A DNA stretch of 64,000 bases from Macrostomum hystrix (GCA_950097015.1 CATNEN010000001.1:11616001-11680000); one strand, 5' to 3'; positions 29,673 to 40,720 are shown, counted from the stretch's first letter. The notes: generated by a model from the sequence alone, not told the origin. Numbers and translations: made by a program.

Positions 29673-30529
29673 TATAAGACTTAGAAATCTGAAAATAACT
29701 TAAGAGAAAACTTTCGCCTAAAGGGCAAGCAACTAAGAATAGACAGATTAGATAAACACTCGCCCCGAGTTTTCACTTTCATTTCAGCGCAACACAACAC
29801 GGCTCAAACGGGACCTGGTACGGCCCGACACGACACGGCCCGGCCGAATCTGACCTGATCTTGAACGACGTCAGTCCAACGCGATCTGTACCTGCCTGGA
29901 CTTACCCGACCGGGCACGGCCTGATGCAACCTGGCCCGGTCCTGCCTGCGATATCAGAGCCGGCCTGGGCCCTATCTGGAGAGGAGAAGACCGAGAGCGC
30001 CCAAGAAGATCTGATTGACGATGGCGACAACAAACATTAGACACCATAGAAACGGGAACTTTTCCTAACTCAACCAACGCGTTTAGGCCTTTGACCCGCC
30101 CTCCATAGGACAGGGGTTGGCGTGCCTGCCAACCAAGTATTCTAATGTTTTGTGCTGATTTGGACTCGGGGCTGCGACCCCACTCGACCCATTATCACCA
30201 AGCGCTCTGATTGATAAAGTTTTATCACCCTCCCAAGTGAGGGAGTTTCAAACAATATATAAATCGAAGCGGAGCGCGGGAAAAAGAACCACCGCTGATT
30301 TTAGTTAGAGAGTCATCTCTGCGTTCTATCAAGTTAGCAATTTAACACAACTTACTGCATTTGAGTTCGATCTTCATTGACTTCAGAGAGAGGAATCCGA
30401 GAGACAGCATCAATCAGCCGTGACACTGAGAGCGATAGTTGTTAGGAGTATAGCCTTCAAAACAAGAGACTGCAACAGACCGCTAGACTACATTGACACC
30501 AGAGAGACAACAAAACTTGAAGCGCTATA
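29673..30529 (+). repeat. Type-A LTR (complete)
   Basis: It is 857 bp, TATAAGAC...GCGCTATA. The right flank TATCTGGAGGACAGGTACG is mid-accessory ORF of another copy. Confidence 0.85.
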
Positions 30530-30691
30530 TATCTGGAGGACAGGTACGTCACGCGGGCGACACGGAGCGCCAGGGAGGCGTCGGGCGATTATCAGCCCGA
30601 GCCGGCCTCCAAGGTGTGGCCCACCCCGGCGGCAATGCGGCGGTATTACCGCGAAAAATACCCGGAGCCGCCGGAGGATGGCGAATTGTAA
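30530..30691 (+). pseudogene. Accessory protein C-terminal fragment
   Basis: In one frame it encodes the LEDRYVTR...GDYQPEP...WPTP...RRYYREKYPEPPEDGEL-type end of the family, stopping at 30691. The N-terminal half is missing because the LTR lies there. Confidence 0.65.
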
Positions 30692-30749
30692 CACTCGAAT
30701 TTCTTATTCAACAATTTTGACAATTTTAACAATTGACTCCATTTTAACC

Positions 30750-33657
30750 TAGATGGAGTGGCTGCCCTGCTGGGCGGCGCCATCACAGAGGCCTACGAAA
30801 TGGCTTGCCCGCTCAAAGCCTACAAAGGCAAAAAATCGGCCCCCTGGTGGAAACCCGAGCTCGGAGTCCTGAGACGTCGAGCAAAGGCTCTCCAGAGGAG
30901 GATGAAAATCTCGCACGACCCTGATGACAAAGAGGCCTATACTCGCGCCATCCATGAGTTTAAGGGCCGGGTCAGAAGGGCAAAAGCGGACAAGTGGCGA
31001 CAATACTGCGAAGGGCTTGAGGGCTCGCGGCCCACGGCCCGCGTGGTAAAGGCGCTCACCAACGACCGCTTCTCCAAGCTGTCATCGATCAAAAAGCCAG
31101 ACGGCTCGATCACGGAGCGCCCGGAGGAAACGCTCGAGCTTATGCTAGGGCATTTCTTCCCGAGTGTACCGGCGCACTTTGGCCCAGACGACCACTCACG
31201 TGGAGGTCAGGGCCTGGCTCAGTCACTCGTCACGAATGACCGCATCGTTCGCGCGGCAAAGTCATTCAACCCTTTCAAAGCACCTGGGCCAGATGGCATC
31301 TATCCGGCCTTTTTGCATGAAGCGGTCAAAAATGGCCGCTTCCTCCATCTCCTCTGCCGACTTCTACGGGCCTGCATCGTGCTGGGCTATGTACCAGCGC
31401 TGTGGCACGAAGCCCGGGTCGTCTTCATCCCGAAGCCCGCCAAAGGCGACTATCGCTCGGTCAAGTCCTATCGCCCGATAAGTTTGACTTCCACCTGCCT
31501 CAAGCTCATGGAAAGACTGGTGCTTTGGCGCCTTCTTACTGTAGAGCTAGGGCGGGCCCCGCTCTCCCCAAACCAGCACGCCTTTCGGGCGGGCCGGTCC
31601 ACGGAGAGCGCCCTCCACTGCATCGTGGAGACTCTCGAGAAGGCAGTGCTGGGCAGCGGTTTTGCCCTGGCTGTCTTCCTAGACATTGAGGGGGCCTTCG
31701 ATAACGTTGTTTTCGAAGCTTTTGAGGAGGCCCTGGTCTCCAGGGCCACTCACCCCCACCTCGTTCGCTGGGTCATGTACATGATCCGGCATCGCCACGT
31801 GGTGGCCCACCTCGAAGGAAGGCTGCTCTCGGCACCTGTCCTAAAAGGAGGGCCCCAAGGCGGCGTCCTCACCCCACTGCTGTGGAATCTCGTCATGGAT
31901 GAGCTGCTCAAAAGCACTCGTCCAGACCCAGTCCTGAAGGTGGGATATGCCGACGATGTGACCGCCATCTGCGCGGGCCCCTCGGCGGAAACCACCAGAG
32001 ACCTCATCCAGGGCTTTATCAACAGGGCGGTGCGCTGGGCGGACCAATGCGGGCTCCGACTCTCTGAGTCCAAGACCGTTGCGGTTATGTTTACCAGCAA
32101 ACTGCTCTGGACCATTAAGCCTCTGACTCTCTATGGCAAGAATATTGCCATGGAAAAGCAGGTCCGGTGCCTTGGTCTCGTGCTAGACTATAGGCTTAAC
32201 TGGACCCCACACATCACCACAAAGGCCAAGAGGGCCCTGGCCATACTGGCGCAAGTCAGGCGTGCCGTGGGCACCACTTGGGGGCTAACCCCCAAGAACC
32301 TTTGGTGGATTTACACGGCGATCATTAGACCGTCCGTCGCTTACGCTGGCCTCATCTGGGCCAGCGCCATGGGCATCCAGAAAAACCTGGAGGCGCTTTA
32401 TAGGGTGCAGGGCAGAGCCTGTCGTATAACGCTGGGCGCCCCACCCTCCACTCCCTTCGAAGGCATGAATGCTTTCCTCAACGCTACACCAATTGACATT
32501 TTCGTCAAGGGGGAAGCAGCAAAGTCCACCCGTCGTCTTCTTGATGCGGGTGTCTCCTTCCAGAATTCGCGAGCCTTCTCGAAGCGCTCCCTTCTGCCTC
32601 ACTCTGACCTCTGCCTGAAAACTCTGGGCGAGTGCGGAGGGCTCACCATCCTTTCGGATGGGGCCCCGGCCACTTTACTCCGGAGCCACAGGTACAAAGT
32701 CAGCATCTCCCCTCGTAATGAGGTAAAGGACTGCTGGGATGACCCGGCAGTCCACTGTTACACTGACGGCTCTCTGATGAACGGTAAATCGGGATTCGGA
32801 GTGTGCGTCGCCTCGGGTGGTGAGGTCCTCTGGACCCACTCCCAATACTGTGGCAAGAGTCAAGCAGCCCTCAAGGCCCTCAGCCGCTGCACCTCTCGCT
32901 CCAGAACCACCTTGGACTGCAACACCCAGTTAAACGGGTTGGCGCAGTCTAACAAGGTGGAGCTGCTGTGGATCCCTGGGCATGCCGGGTTCACAGGGAA
33001 TGAGATGGCGGACCAGCTTGCTAAGGCTGGAGCAGCCAGCTCCCTGATGGGCCCGGGCCCGGAGTCCCCGATCCCCATCTCAGTTGTCAAATCCAGCATC
33101 AACTGCTGGATGGAGACCCAGCACCGGAGGAGGTGGTCCAACACCCTGAACTGTCGCCAGTCTAGGGCTGCGGTGCCAACCCCCTCTAGTAACCTGCGTA
33201 AGGCCTTACTCAGGCTTAACCGCAGAGACCTAAGAGCAGTCACTATGGCTCTTTCGGGACATGGCTGCTTCACCAGACACCGCTACCTTCAAGGCCACGT
33301 GCCTGAGGAAACGTGTCCCTTCTGCTGCTCCGGACGCGAAAATGCAGAGCATTTCATCTGCCACTGCCCGGCCTTCACCCGGGCCAGGCTAAAACATCTC
33401 GGGCCGGCACCGACTCTCGCCGAAGTCTGCTCGCCCGAGAACATCCCAGAGCTCGCCCACTTCCTCCGGGATACCGGCCGAGCTGATTTCTTCCCAGCCT
33501 ATGGCGAGGAAGATCGCGCGGCGGAATCGACCGACGGACCACCCTGAGCGGCACCGCCTCGCTGGACGCTGTCTGGCTGCCAGGGGTTAGCGATATGGGC
33601 GGCATCTGCCGCCTCCTCGCTGCGTCCGTCATGGAGGCTCCCTGCCGCTAAGTCAAA
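30750..33657 (+). mobile_element. 5'-truncated non-LTR retrotransposon
   Basis: It contains the RT/RNase H frame (30758-33547) and a ~110-bp 3' UTR ending in AAGTCAAAGTAAGTCAA, a short TAAGTCAA tail repeat. The 5' end abuts accessory-derived sequence and the endonuclease domain is absent, as expected from incomplete reverse transcription. The strongly GC-rich composition contrasts with the surrounding LTR sequence. Confidence 0.8.
30758..33547 (+). pseudogene. Non-LTR retrotransposon RT-RNase H protein (no endonuclease, RNase H deletion)
   Basis: The frame holds 929 codons with no internal stop but no natural ATG at its start. RT motifs run in order: KAPGPDG (~residue 174), [40 protein letters not shown], and YADD at bases 31945-31956. 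RNase H follows with CYTDGS at ~32756 and a [15 protein letters not shown] stretch. Between them [15 protein letters not shown] joins directly, and the usual segment with the catalytic Glu is missing (~30-40 residues). A C-terminal CCHC-like finger ([18 protein letters not shown]) is near 33317-33370. RT plus RNase H plus finger suggests the I/LOA/Jockey-like group; the clade is not resolved. It is inactive as seen. Confidence 0.85.
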
Positions 33658-33844
33658 GTAAGTCAATACCATATCCAGTAGGGATTCAATAAAGGGATCA
33701 ATCTCAGATTTCACCGTTTTATATACTCACAGACTCACTAGCAGTAGACAGATCAGCAATTCGAGGAAGACCTGGAGAATAACCTAAGGAATAAAAGAAA
33801 AACGCCTAGGAAAGCCACTTATCTTGGAAAACCTTTCCAGCGCG
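33658..33844 (+). other. Spacer with accessory-type 3' block
   Basis: It matches 24361-24541, including ATCCAGTAGGGATTCAATAAAGGGATC, and leads to CCTTTCCAG before the next accessory start. Confidence 0.5.
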
Positions 33845-33886
33845 ATGGCCAACAAAGAGTACGACCGCCACCCCGGCCAGAAGTTG
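33845..33886 (+). pseudogene. Accessory protein N-terminal stub
   Basis: About 14 codons (MANKEYDRHPGQKL) match the family start, then the sequence jumps to an accessory upstream segment (TTATCAATGAATAACACTTATG). Confidence 0.6.
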
Positions 33887-34079
33887 AAATTAAAATTGCT
33901 TATCAATGAATAACACTTATGCCTTGCTTAAAAAAACTTCACTTCTGTCTAACTAAATTTCAACTGTATTATAGAAGCCAACGATAATAGATAAAACAGT
34001 AGCAACAAGTGTCAGAAGAAAATTGGAGGACATTAAGGACAATAAGCTGAGGAATGCAGTAAACGTGCAGGAAAGCAAC
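33887..34079 (+). other. Accessory upstream segment, interrupted
   Basis: It is homologous to 3550-3740 and stops at GGAAAGCAAC, where a minus-strand LTR is inserted. Confidence 0.5.
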
Positions 34080-34777
34080 TGAAATATTTTAGATTCGTCT
34101 CTAATCTATCTATGTCTAGCTTAATAAATATTCTTGTTATATTCGATTGTTGTTTCTGACAATAGCCAATTACTGAAGGCTATTTCTAAGAAATAAGGAG
34201 GCGTGGGAAATCGACTATCTTTTCCTGATGTTACACACACTTTAGATATTATGCTTTCAATCGGATTATATTTAGATGGTCTTAGAATAAGCAATCACAA
34301 AGATGGACCTTCCTATAAAATTTACTGAGAGGTGTTTCCCAAACACAAACGGTAGGTGGTTACTTACGGATCCTCTTTGAGATCACAGCTGGGGGGAGAG
34401 AGGTCTTTTAATAAAAGGTTGGGTGGGAGTTCAAGGAATTCTAACTTCAATGGAATGAACTAAAGTTCAACTAAAGTATATTCAAAACTTTGTAGCTTGC
34501 CTGGGATGGAAAAGGCTAGCAAAGAGAGTGAGTGAGTTTTTAAGCACGGCTTGCTTGTACTAAAAGATTTCGGAGAGGACAAGGGTTGGGGCAACACTTT
34601 TCTCTCAGTGCAAGAACTTTTATAGTGCTGACCAAAGGCGGTCATTCGACAGGAGACTCTGAGCGAATCCTGGAGCTCTTGCATACGCATTTTCGCATAA
34701 TAGGAAAACAGGATATTTTTGGTTTTTTTATCAGCGCATATAGGTGTGAATCGCATGGGCCAAACTGTAACACTTCA
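34080..34777 (-). repeat. Solo LTR of family C (minus strand)
   Basis: Read on the minus strand it runs TGAAGTGTTACA...AAATATTTCA (698 bp), inverted relative to 35454-36156. A 4-bp duplication CAAC flanks it (34076-34079 and 34778-34781). Joining the flanks restores the accessory upstream sequence seen at 3735-3760. It is the only LTR of this nest on the minus strand. Confidence 0.85.
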
Positions 34778-34806
34778 CAACATGTCTTGGACACCCTTCA
34801 AGCACA

Positions 34807-35136
34807 ATGGCCTACAATGATTATGACCGCCGTCCAGGCCACAAATACGTGGACATTAACATACAGGGGCAGCCGGTGGTAAAGGCCGACGCCACCACTC
34901 AAGTGTCCGAGGAGGACATTGATGGCGGACTGTCAACCGCTACCTCAACATCGGATCTCGGGGCCTTGTACCTGGATGATTTGTATCCCACTTTGGAGAT
35001 CAAAGGCTCGTGGACAGCGATGGGCGATTATCAGCCCGAGCCGGCGCCCCGACACCCTCCATGGCCAACGAAATAAAGCCACCGGCGGTACTACCGAAAG
35101 GAGTACCCAGAGCCGCCGGAGGACGGCCAATTTTGA
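34807..35136 (+). pseudogene. Accessory protein copy 7, frameshifted
   Basis: It starts MAYNDYDRRPGHKYVDINI with KADATTQVSEEDIDGG, YLDDLY and a PEPAPRHPPWP patch. A stop after PTK at 35074-35076 precedes the expected end. A shifted frame continues RRYYRKEYPEPPEDGQF to 35136, so a small indel near 35070 breaks the ORF. The start is four bases after the degraded acceptor CCCTTCAAG. Confidence 0.65.
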
Positions 35137-35283
35137 AACGGACAACATATTTAAAAGACAACGATATCCATTTGATTGTTCTCTACTCTACTTGTAGATG
35201 TGTCTCTACTAACTTTATAAATTCAATAATGCTATAATAGGAAGTTTTAAGTAAAAATAAGTTGGCTCCTTTAAATACGCAAT
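35137..35283 (+). other. Spacer
   Basis: This AT-rich remnant after the accessory ORF carries no feature and has no pre-PPT block. Confidence 0.35.
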
Positions 35284-35453
35284 CGGGATCGATAAAAGGC
35301 GAGGGAATAACGAACGGTGGGAGAGAAGTTTCAGTGGAAGTGGGAACACATCCTAACTCAACTAATGCGTTTTAAAGACTGTAACTCTCCCTCCATGGGA
35401 AAGGGGTTGGTGTGCCTGCCAACCAACTAGTTTAACGTTAATAACTGTACTAG
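35284..35453 (+). repeat. Type-A LTR fragment
   Basis: It matches the middle of 4324-4898, from GGGATCGATAAAAGGCGAGG through the U3 hairpin (here GGTTGGTGTGCCTGCCAACC) to TAATAACTGTACTAG, where the family-C LTR begins. Confidence 0.75.
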
Positions 35454-36156
35454 TGAAGTGTTACAATTTAACCCATGCGATTCACACCTATATGTACTGA
35501 TAAAAAACCAAAAATATCCTGTTTTCCTATTATGCGAAAATGCGTATGCAAGAGCTTCAGGATTCGCTCAAAGTCTCCTGTCGAATGACCGCCTTTGGTC
35601 AAGCACTATAAAAGTTCTTGCACTGAGAGAAAAGTGTTTCCCCAACCCTTGTCCTCTCCGAAATCTTTTAGCACAAGCAAGCCGTGCTTAAAAAACTCAC
35701 TCACTCTCTTTGCTAGCCTTTTCTATCCCAGGCAAGCTACAAAGTTTTGAATATACTTTAGTTGAACTTTAGTTCATTCCATTGAAGTTAGAATTCCTTG
35801 AACTCCCACCCAACCTTTTATTAAAGACCTCTCTCCCCCCCCCCAGCTGTGAACTCAAAAGAGGATCCGTAAGTAACCACCTACCGTTTGTGTTTGGGAA
35901 ACACCTCTCAGTAAATTTTATAGGAAGTTCCATCTTTGTGATTGCTTATTCTAAGACCATCTAAATATAATCCGATTGAGGGCATAATATCTAAAGTGTG
36001 TGTAAGATCAGGAAAAGATAGTCGATTTCCCACGCCTCCTTATTTCTTAGAAATAGCCTTCAGTAATTGGCTATTGTCAGAAACAACAATCGAATATAAC
36101 AAGAATATTTATTAAGCTAGACATAGATAGATTAGAGACGAAACTAAAATATTTCA
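35454..36156 (+). repeat. Family-C LTR, 5' LTR
   Basis: It runs TGAAGTGTTACA...AAATATTTCA (703 bp), homologous in inverted orientation to 34080-34777. A PBS follows one base later, so this is a 5' LTR. Confidence 0.85.
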
Positions 36157-36157
36157 C

Positions 36158-36233
36158 TGGTTCCCTGACCGGGAGTCGAACCCGGGCCTTCCACGTGACA
36201 GGCGGAGATACTGACCACTTCCTCAATTCCTCC
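36158..36233 (-). promoter_or_regulatory. Family-C PBS with complementarity to most of a tRNA (Asp-like)
   Basis: The + strand starts TGGTTCCCTGACCGGGAGTC one base after the LTR. The reverse complement reads as a tRNA 3' half with T-stem CCGGG/CCCGG around TTCGACT. An anticodon stem TCCGC/GTGGA holds the loop CTGTCAC (anticodon GTC, Asp), and a D-arm-like GTGGTCAGTATC precedes it. The 5' acceptor strand does not pair. Because CCA is included and it sits at the PBS position, I take it as a long PBS copied from a mature tRNA rather than a tRNA gene. Confidence 0.6.
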
Positions 36234-36559
36234 TTCGCAGGTAAACACAAATCTCATTTCCTGCCTGTCAACCGTAATTCCCTATTACTATAAAAGCTTT
36301 CCCCCTCTCTTCACAACCACTATCCTCAAACTCAACTAAACTCAGTCATTCTGCATCTCCTCTGCGATCCGACCTACCTGCCGCATCCTTCACCGTGTCT
36401 ACTGAAGAACTGCTAGTGCCATCCTGATCGATACCGGCCACTCTACACCCTCTCGCTGCCTGGCATTGCATTGACTACGACATTGTGACTGCTTTTCGAT
36501 TTCACTTCTCTTCTTTGTCCATCCCTTTCGTCTATCTTTTCCCACATTGTCCTTCCAAA
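36234..36559 (+). other. Family-C leader
   Basis: This pyrimidine-rich 5' leader lies between the PBS and the first ATG of the gag-position ORF. Confidence 0.45.
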
Positions 36560-37441
36560 ATGGACACATCATGTACTCTCTTCAACTTCTACACATACTG
36601 GCGTGATCTCTCCCTCTGTCCTAGTTCTCTTGAACGATTCATTTGTCTCCTAGGTGAGCTCGGGTGGGGTCCCATTCTAGCCGGCATCACTGGTAATCCT
36701 CCTCGGAAGGCTATTCTTACTCTTCCCTCTACTATCATTCATCTCATTACTCTTTTTTTATACCGTTTCTACGGCCTTACCTACGGGGACCCTGAACACC
36801 AACCAATATCTCTCGAGCGCCCATGGAGTCCGCGATTCGATTGTGCTTTTATCCGCAATCGTTACCCTTTGCGCACCTACCTCATCCTTATGGGAATTCG
36901 ATTCCAGATTCCCACTCTCCTTTTCCTGGGCCTTCTTTGTCGCGCCCTTGAATTCTCTTTCCTCACTCGCCGTTCCCATATTAATTATCTATATGACCAT
37001 CTCTACGACGGCATATCTGAAGAAGTCCGCGAATCCATTGAAGACTTGCTCCAGAATTACTTCATGGATGTTCCCACAAACCCGTGGTGGCGACCCATTT
37101 ACCAACCCCGTAGCCTTCTCTCCATTGCCCGCCAGTCCTTCTGGGATCAACACACCCGCCTCAGGGCGCGGAGAGACCCCAGGGCGACGATCCTAGAATC
37201 CCAAGCCGAGGCTCTCCCTATCCCTGCCCGCCGCATCTTGATAGGAGCCCGCCATATAGACCCAAATTTCTATTTTAATAACGATTTCCCGCTTCCGGCT
37301 ATTCAAGTGTCTATACCTCCACCTAAACCCTACACTAATATTAATGCTTCCCTCTTCTCCCTCTTTTCTCGTCCTGATCGTTTCTCTGACTACGCTACTG
37401 AAATCTTTTCAATCCCATCCTGGCTCTTCAATTCCAACTGA
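36560..37441 (+). CDS. Gag-position ORF of the family-C element
   Basis: The first ATG in the open frame is at 36560, giving 293 residues. It lies 400 bases downstream of a PBS, where Gag is expected. It is rich in aromatic residues and Leu with a Pro/Arg-rich C-terminal third, and no zinc knuckle or protease motif is seen. There are hydrophobic helices near residues 50-75 and 115-140, which could be capsid core or membrane. I do not recognise the family. Downstream the element is lost: 46 bases after the stop, an exonuclease-related sequence begins. Confidence 0.55.
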   Translation: MDTSCTLFNFYTYWRDLSLCPSSLERFICLLGELGWGPILAGITGNPPRKAILTLPSTIIHLITLFLYRFYGLTYGDPEHQPISLERPWSPRFDCAFIRNRYPLRTYLILMGIRFQIPTLLFLGLLCRALEFSFLTRRSHINYLYDHLYDGISEEVRESIEDLLQNYFMDVPTNPWWRPIYQPRSLLSIARQSFWDQHTRLRARRDPRATILESQAEALPIPARRILIGARHIDPNFYFNNDFPLPAIQVSIPPPKPYTNINASLFSLFSRPDRFSDYATEIFSIPSWLFNSN

Positions 37442-37487
37442 AATCAACCCGAATACTACGAGTTGTTTATTTATATCGTACTTTATT

Positions 37488-37928
37488 AAAACGCGAGCGG
37501 CGTTGAACTCGGAGTTCGCGCTGCCTATAGAAGCTGTTCGGTGGTCCATCAAGGAACGAGTTGGGAATTGCCTACTTGTTGGCCATGCCATCCAAAACGA
37601 TCTGGATGCGTTGGACATGAGCCATGCGAACATCTTTGACTCCGCATACGACCAGGAGTTAAGAAAACTGGCTGGAGTGGATTCATATCCCCCAAACCAG
37701 CCGGTTGGACTTGTTCGCATGGTAAAAGGGCTTCTGGAGACATATAACCGCTGGCATCATGGCCATGTTACTCTGTCGGAGTTAGTATCTGCTCGGCTAA
37801 TGTCTCTAGCTCCTGCTTTCGAAGGGTTTTTGATGAAGCGGGAGTACCAGCCCGGTCCACACAATCCAGAAGATGATGCAAGAATAAGTGGGCATTTGTA
37901 CACGCTCGCGGAGGCTCTAAGTCGATGA
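37488..37928 (+). pseudogene. REXO4/ISG20-like exonuclease, second-exon copy (5'-truncated)
   Basis: The frame encodes ~145 residues matching exon 2 of the gene at 50085-50794. It includes motif II (LLVGHAIQNDLDALD) and motif III (HNPEDDARISG), with roughly 80% identical residues. The first exon with the D-x-E motif is missing, and upstream sequence belongs to the family-C element. Without motif I it cannot be an active DEDDh nuclease, although the frame has stayed open. Confidence 0.75.
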
Positions 37929-38700
37929 AGCAGGCGTGTCTCATATTTCCATCAATTCCACATTTGTTAATATTTGCGTGTCTTAAAAATGAATGTTTTT
38001 GTAAATACACGCTCCATAGGACAGGGAAGACTTATGATTATTTTTCTTGTAACTCTCTGCTTGCGTTTATTCCAATGAAAGCAGCCCGGTAAGTCGGAAG
38101 AATATGCATTTGAGAGGCCAGGAAAAGCAATAGCATAAATCCCGAAACTGTATAGCTAAGGATGCATTGAAAATGGCAGCTTCATGCTTTCAATTCGCCA
38201 GAGAGAAACAGCTAGGTGTAGAATGCAGCGGTGTTGGCGTCTAAACCCTGCATCAATCCACTCGCGGCGCAACTATTTTACAGTACAGGAAATTTACCAA
38301 CTAGCGTCTAAGACATGCCTCATGCAAATTGGAGCCCAAAATCTGATGCCTCTGCAAAAGGCTGAGGGTGGCCGACGCGCTCGGGGAAAAAAGAGAGGCA
38401 TTTTGGCCGACGGACGGAGGAAAAAAGCAAATATCTGTTTTTCGCTGGCCTAGCTACGATCATTTGCGCCACTCTGGCGAGGGAGCTGAAAATAGAAAAA
38501 CTGGAGGTCTGCGCTGCATGGAAGAGAGGAAAATTGCGCAGCAGTTGCTATTGGGAGAGGGATGAAAATTTGCCCGAAATTTCGGCTATCTAAATCCAAT
38601 GTATTGCTCCAATGAACTTACCATATATTTTTCGTATTTAAAAACACCCTCCGTGTCCGACTTTTGTATACTACTAATACTATCTGCACATGTCAGGACA
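37929..38700 (+). repeat. Duplicate of the exonuclease 3' neighbourhood, with empty Merlin site
   Basis: Blocks at 38030-38095 and 38365-38680 match 50800-50860 and 51190-51370 plus 52263-52340. The ~0.9-kb Merlin sequence present at 51371-52262 is absent. TATTGCTC (38602-38609) corresponds to the 8-bp flank TATTTCTC (52263-52270). No gene is seen here. Confidence 0.65.
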
Positions 38701-39276
38701 CAGAGCATCCAGACTATGTACCGCTACAGCACTTTTTCTGGCCCATCGCTAATCTGGTTGCGAAAAGCGCAACCAGGGTTACCGGACTGCGCTTCAATGC
38801 ACGTTCGGCGACTGGAGTCAGGACAGGGCTGCACCGTAGGACTTTTAATTAAACTATAAAAATAAAACACAACAATTATAAAAATTTTTTAATGCCTCGG
38901 TACCTCAGGATATCATTTTACAGGCTTAAGACACTTTATTGCTCCGCACATAACATAACATTTTGACCAATTCTCTCTTAGGCGATATGATATACTCTTC
39001 TACTTTTTATGCTTAACTCATACCCGCTAACAGTATACTTTTTACTGACATTGTAAATTTGAAGACGAAATTTTTGTAAAAAAGGGAGAAATTGTAGAGT
39101 GCAGAATTACGATACTATTTATTTTAACCAATCATGCGCTAACTACTCTACTCATCCGCTTAGTAACTTCGTAGCGCGACATAATAGAGTTATAGAGATA
39201 GTGAAGACAAAAAAACAAGGCGAAAAAAGCCACTTTAGAATGAGCAGGGAACCTCCCGGGGAGGAATTGATATAGC
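38701..39276 (+). other. Noncoding segment
   Basis: No ORF is visible. 39090-39165 (GAATTACGATACTATTTATT...) repeats 10325-10400. 39205-39276 matches 21310-21366 and is the left half of the target of the next insertion. Confidence 0.45.
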
Positions 39277-40140
39277 TATAAGACTTAGAAATCTGAAAAG
39301 AACTCGAGAGAAAACTTTCGCCTAGAGGTCAAGCAACTAAGAATAGATAGATTAGATAAATGCTCGCCCCGAGTTTTCACTTGCATTTCAGCGCAACACG
39401 GCCCGGTCCAACTCAACCTGGTATGGTCCGATATGACACGGCCCGGCCTAATCTGACCCGATCCTGCCCGACGTAGGTCCAACGTGACATGGACCCGACC
39501 GGACTCACCCGACCTGGCACGGCCTGACGCGACCTGGCCCGGCCATGCCTACAACATCGGAGCCTGCCTGAGCCCTATGTGGAGATGAGACCTGGAAGAG
39601 GCCGGGACCGCCCAAGAAGACCTGGAGCGACGGAGGGACAGTGACAAACAAACACTAGATAAAGGGGATTCCATAGAAACGGGCAATCTTCTAACTCAAC
39701 TAACGCTTTTAGGCCTTTGACCCGCCCTCCATAGGACAGGGGTTGGCGTGCCTGCCAACCAAGTATTCGAATGTTTTGTGCTGATTTGGAATCGGGGCTG
39801 CGACCCCACTCGACCCATTATCACCAAGCGCTCTGATTGATAAAGTTTTATCACCCTCCCAAGTGAGTGATTTTCAAACAATATATAAATCGAATCGGAG
39901 CGCGGGAAAAAGGACCGCCGCTGATTTTAGTTAGAGATTCATCTCTACGTTCTATTAAGTTAGCAATTTAATATAAACTTACTGTGTTTGAGTTCTATCT
40001 TCATTGACTTCAGAGAGAGGAATCCGAGAGATCGATCAGCCTTAATACTGAGAACGATAGTCGTTAGGAAGTATAGCCTTCAAGACAAGAGACTGCAACA
40101 GACCGCTAGACTACAGTGACACGAGAGAGACGACAAAACT
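39277..40140 (+). repeat. Type-A 5' LTR, lacking its last 12 bases
   Basis: It starts TATAAGACTTAG and stops at GACGACAAAACT, where relatives continue TGAAGCGCTATA. The deletion junction joins it to sequence near the end of ORF2. Confidence 0.85.
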
Positions 40141-40164
40141 GGAGTTAAGTCCCTAAGTTAGAAT

Positions 40165-40405
40165 GTAGGGACGTGAATGTAAGGGCATAAGGAGACACGA
40201 GAGCTGAGACACTGACACAATGTAAGACAGATGGGTCGTCTCGACCGGAAGTCCTATCATTGTGACACTCTCACTCAGGTGCAATCCTGAGGCTAGAACC
40301 AGTTTCACGGAAAGAACTTTGGGAAAGCGCCTCGCTACCTGAAGCATCAGACCAGTGAACTAGGGGAAGCCAGGCCCGTCACTCAAATTGAATCTAAGCT
40401 TAAAA
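40165..40405 (+). ncRNA. Conserved structured noncoding block, copy 2
   Basis: It corresponds to 20538-20780 with about seven differences in the first ~235 bases. All stems are kept: CACAATG/CATTGTG, GATGGG/CCTATC (one G-U), GGTCG-TCT-CGACC and CTCAGG-TGCAAT-CCTGAG. Its retention in a derivative that lost all structural genes suggests a cis function. Confidence 0.5.
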
Positions 40406-40720
40406 TAACGAAGAAATACAAAGACAAGGCTTCACCGAATTCCATGATGAGGCACACGTATTTATTATATGCCAATTCATTATTCATTCCGACACATTTA
40501 TTCACTACGACACGTACCAGCACCAGCAAATCACAACTTACAAACAAACAAGGAAAGAAAAACACACAAAAATAATGGAAACATACATGCCATTATCAAT
40601 GATTATACAACAGCAAACAAGAGAGCAGTTAAACAGAGCAAATTAACAGCACACCATGAATAGTCATAAGAACATAGAACATAAGAACATAGTCATAAGA
40701 ACATAAGAACTTGACAACAG

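Noticed and set aside
34586-34882. 98-codon ORF and its minus-strand neighbour
   Set aside because: It lies within the solo family-C LTR and crosses its boundary.
36158-36233. Functional minus-strand tRNA-Asp gene
   Set aside because: CCA is part of the sequence, the 5' acceptor strand does not pair and it lies exactly at a PBS one base after an LTR.
36843-37196. 117-codon ORF overlapping the family-C gag-position ORF
   Set aside because: It is an alternate frame within a longer ORF that starts after a PBS.
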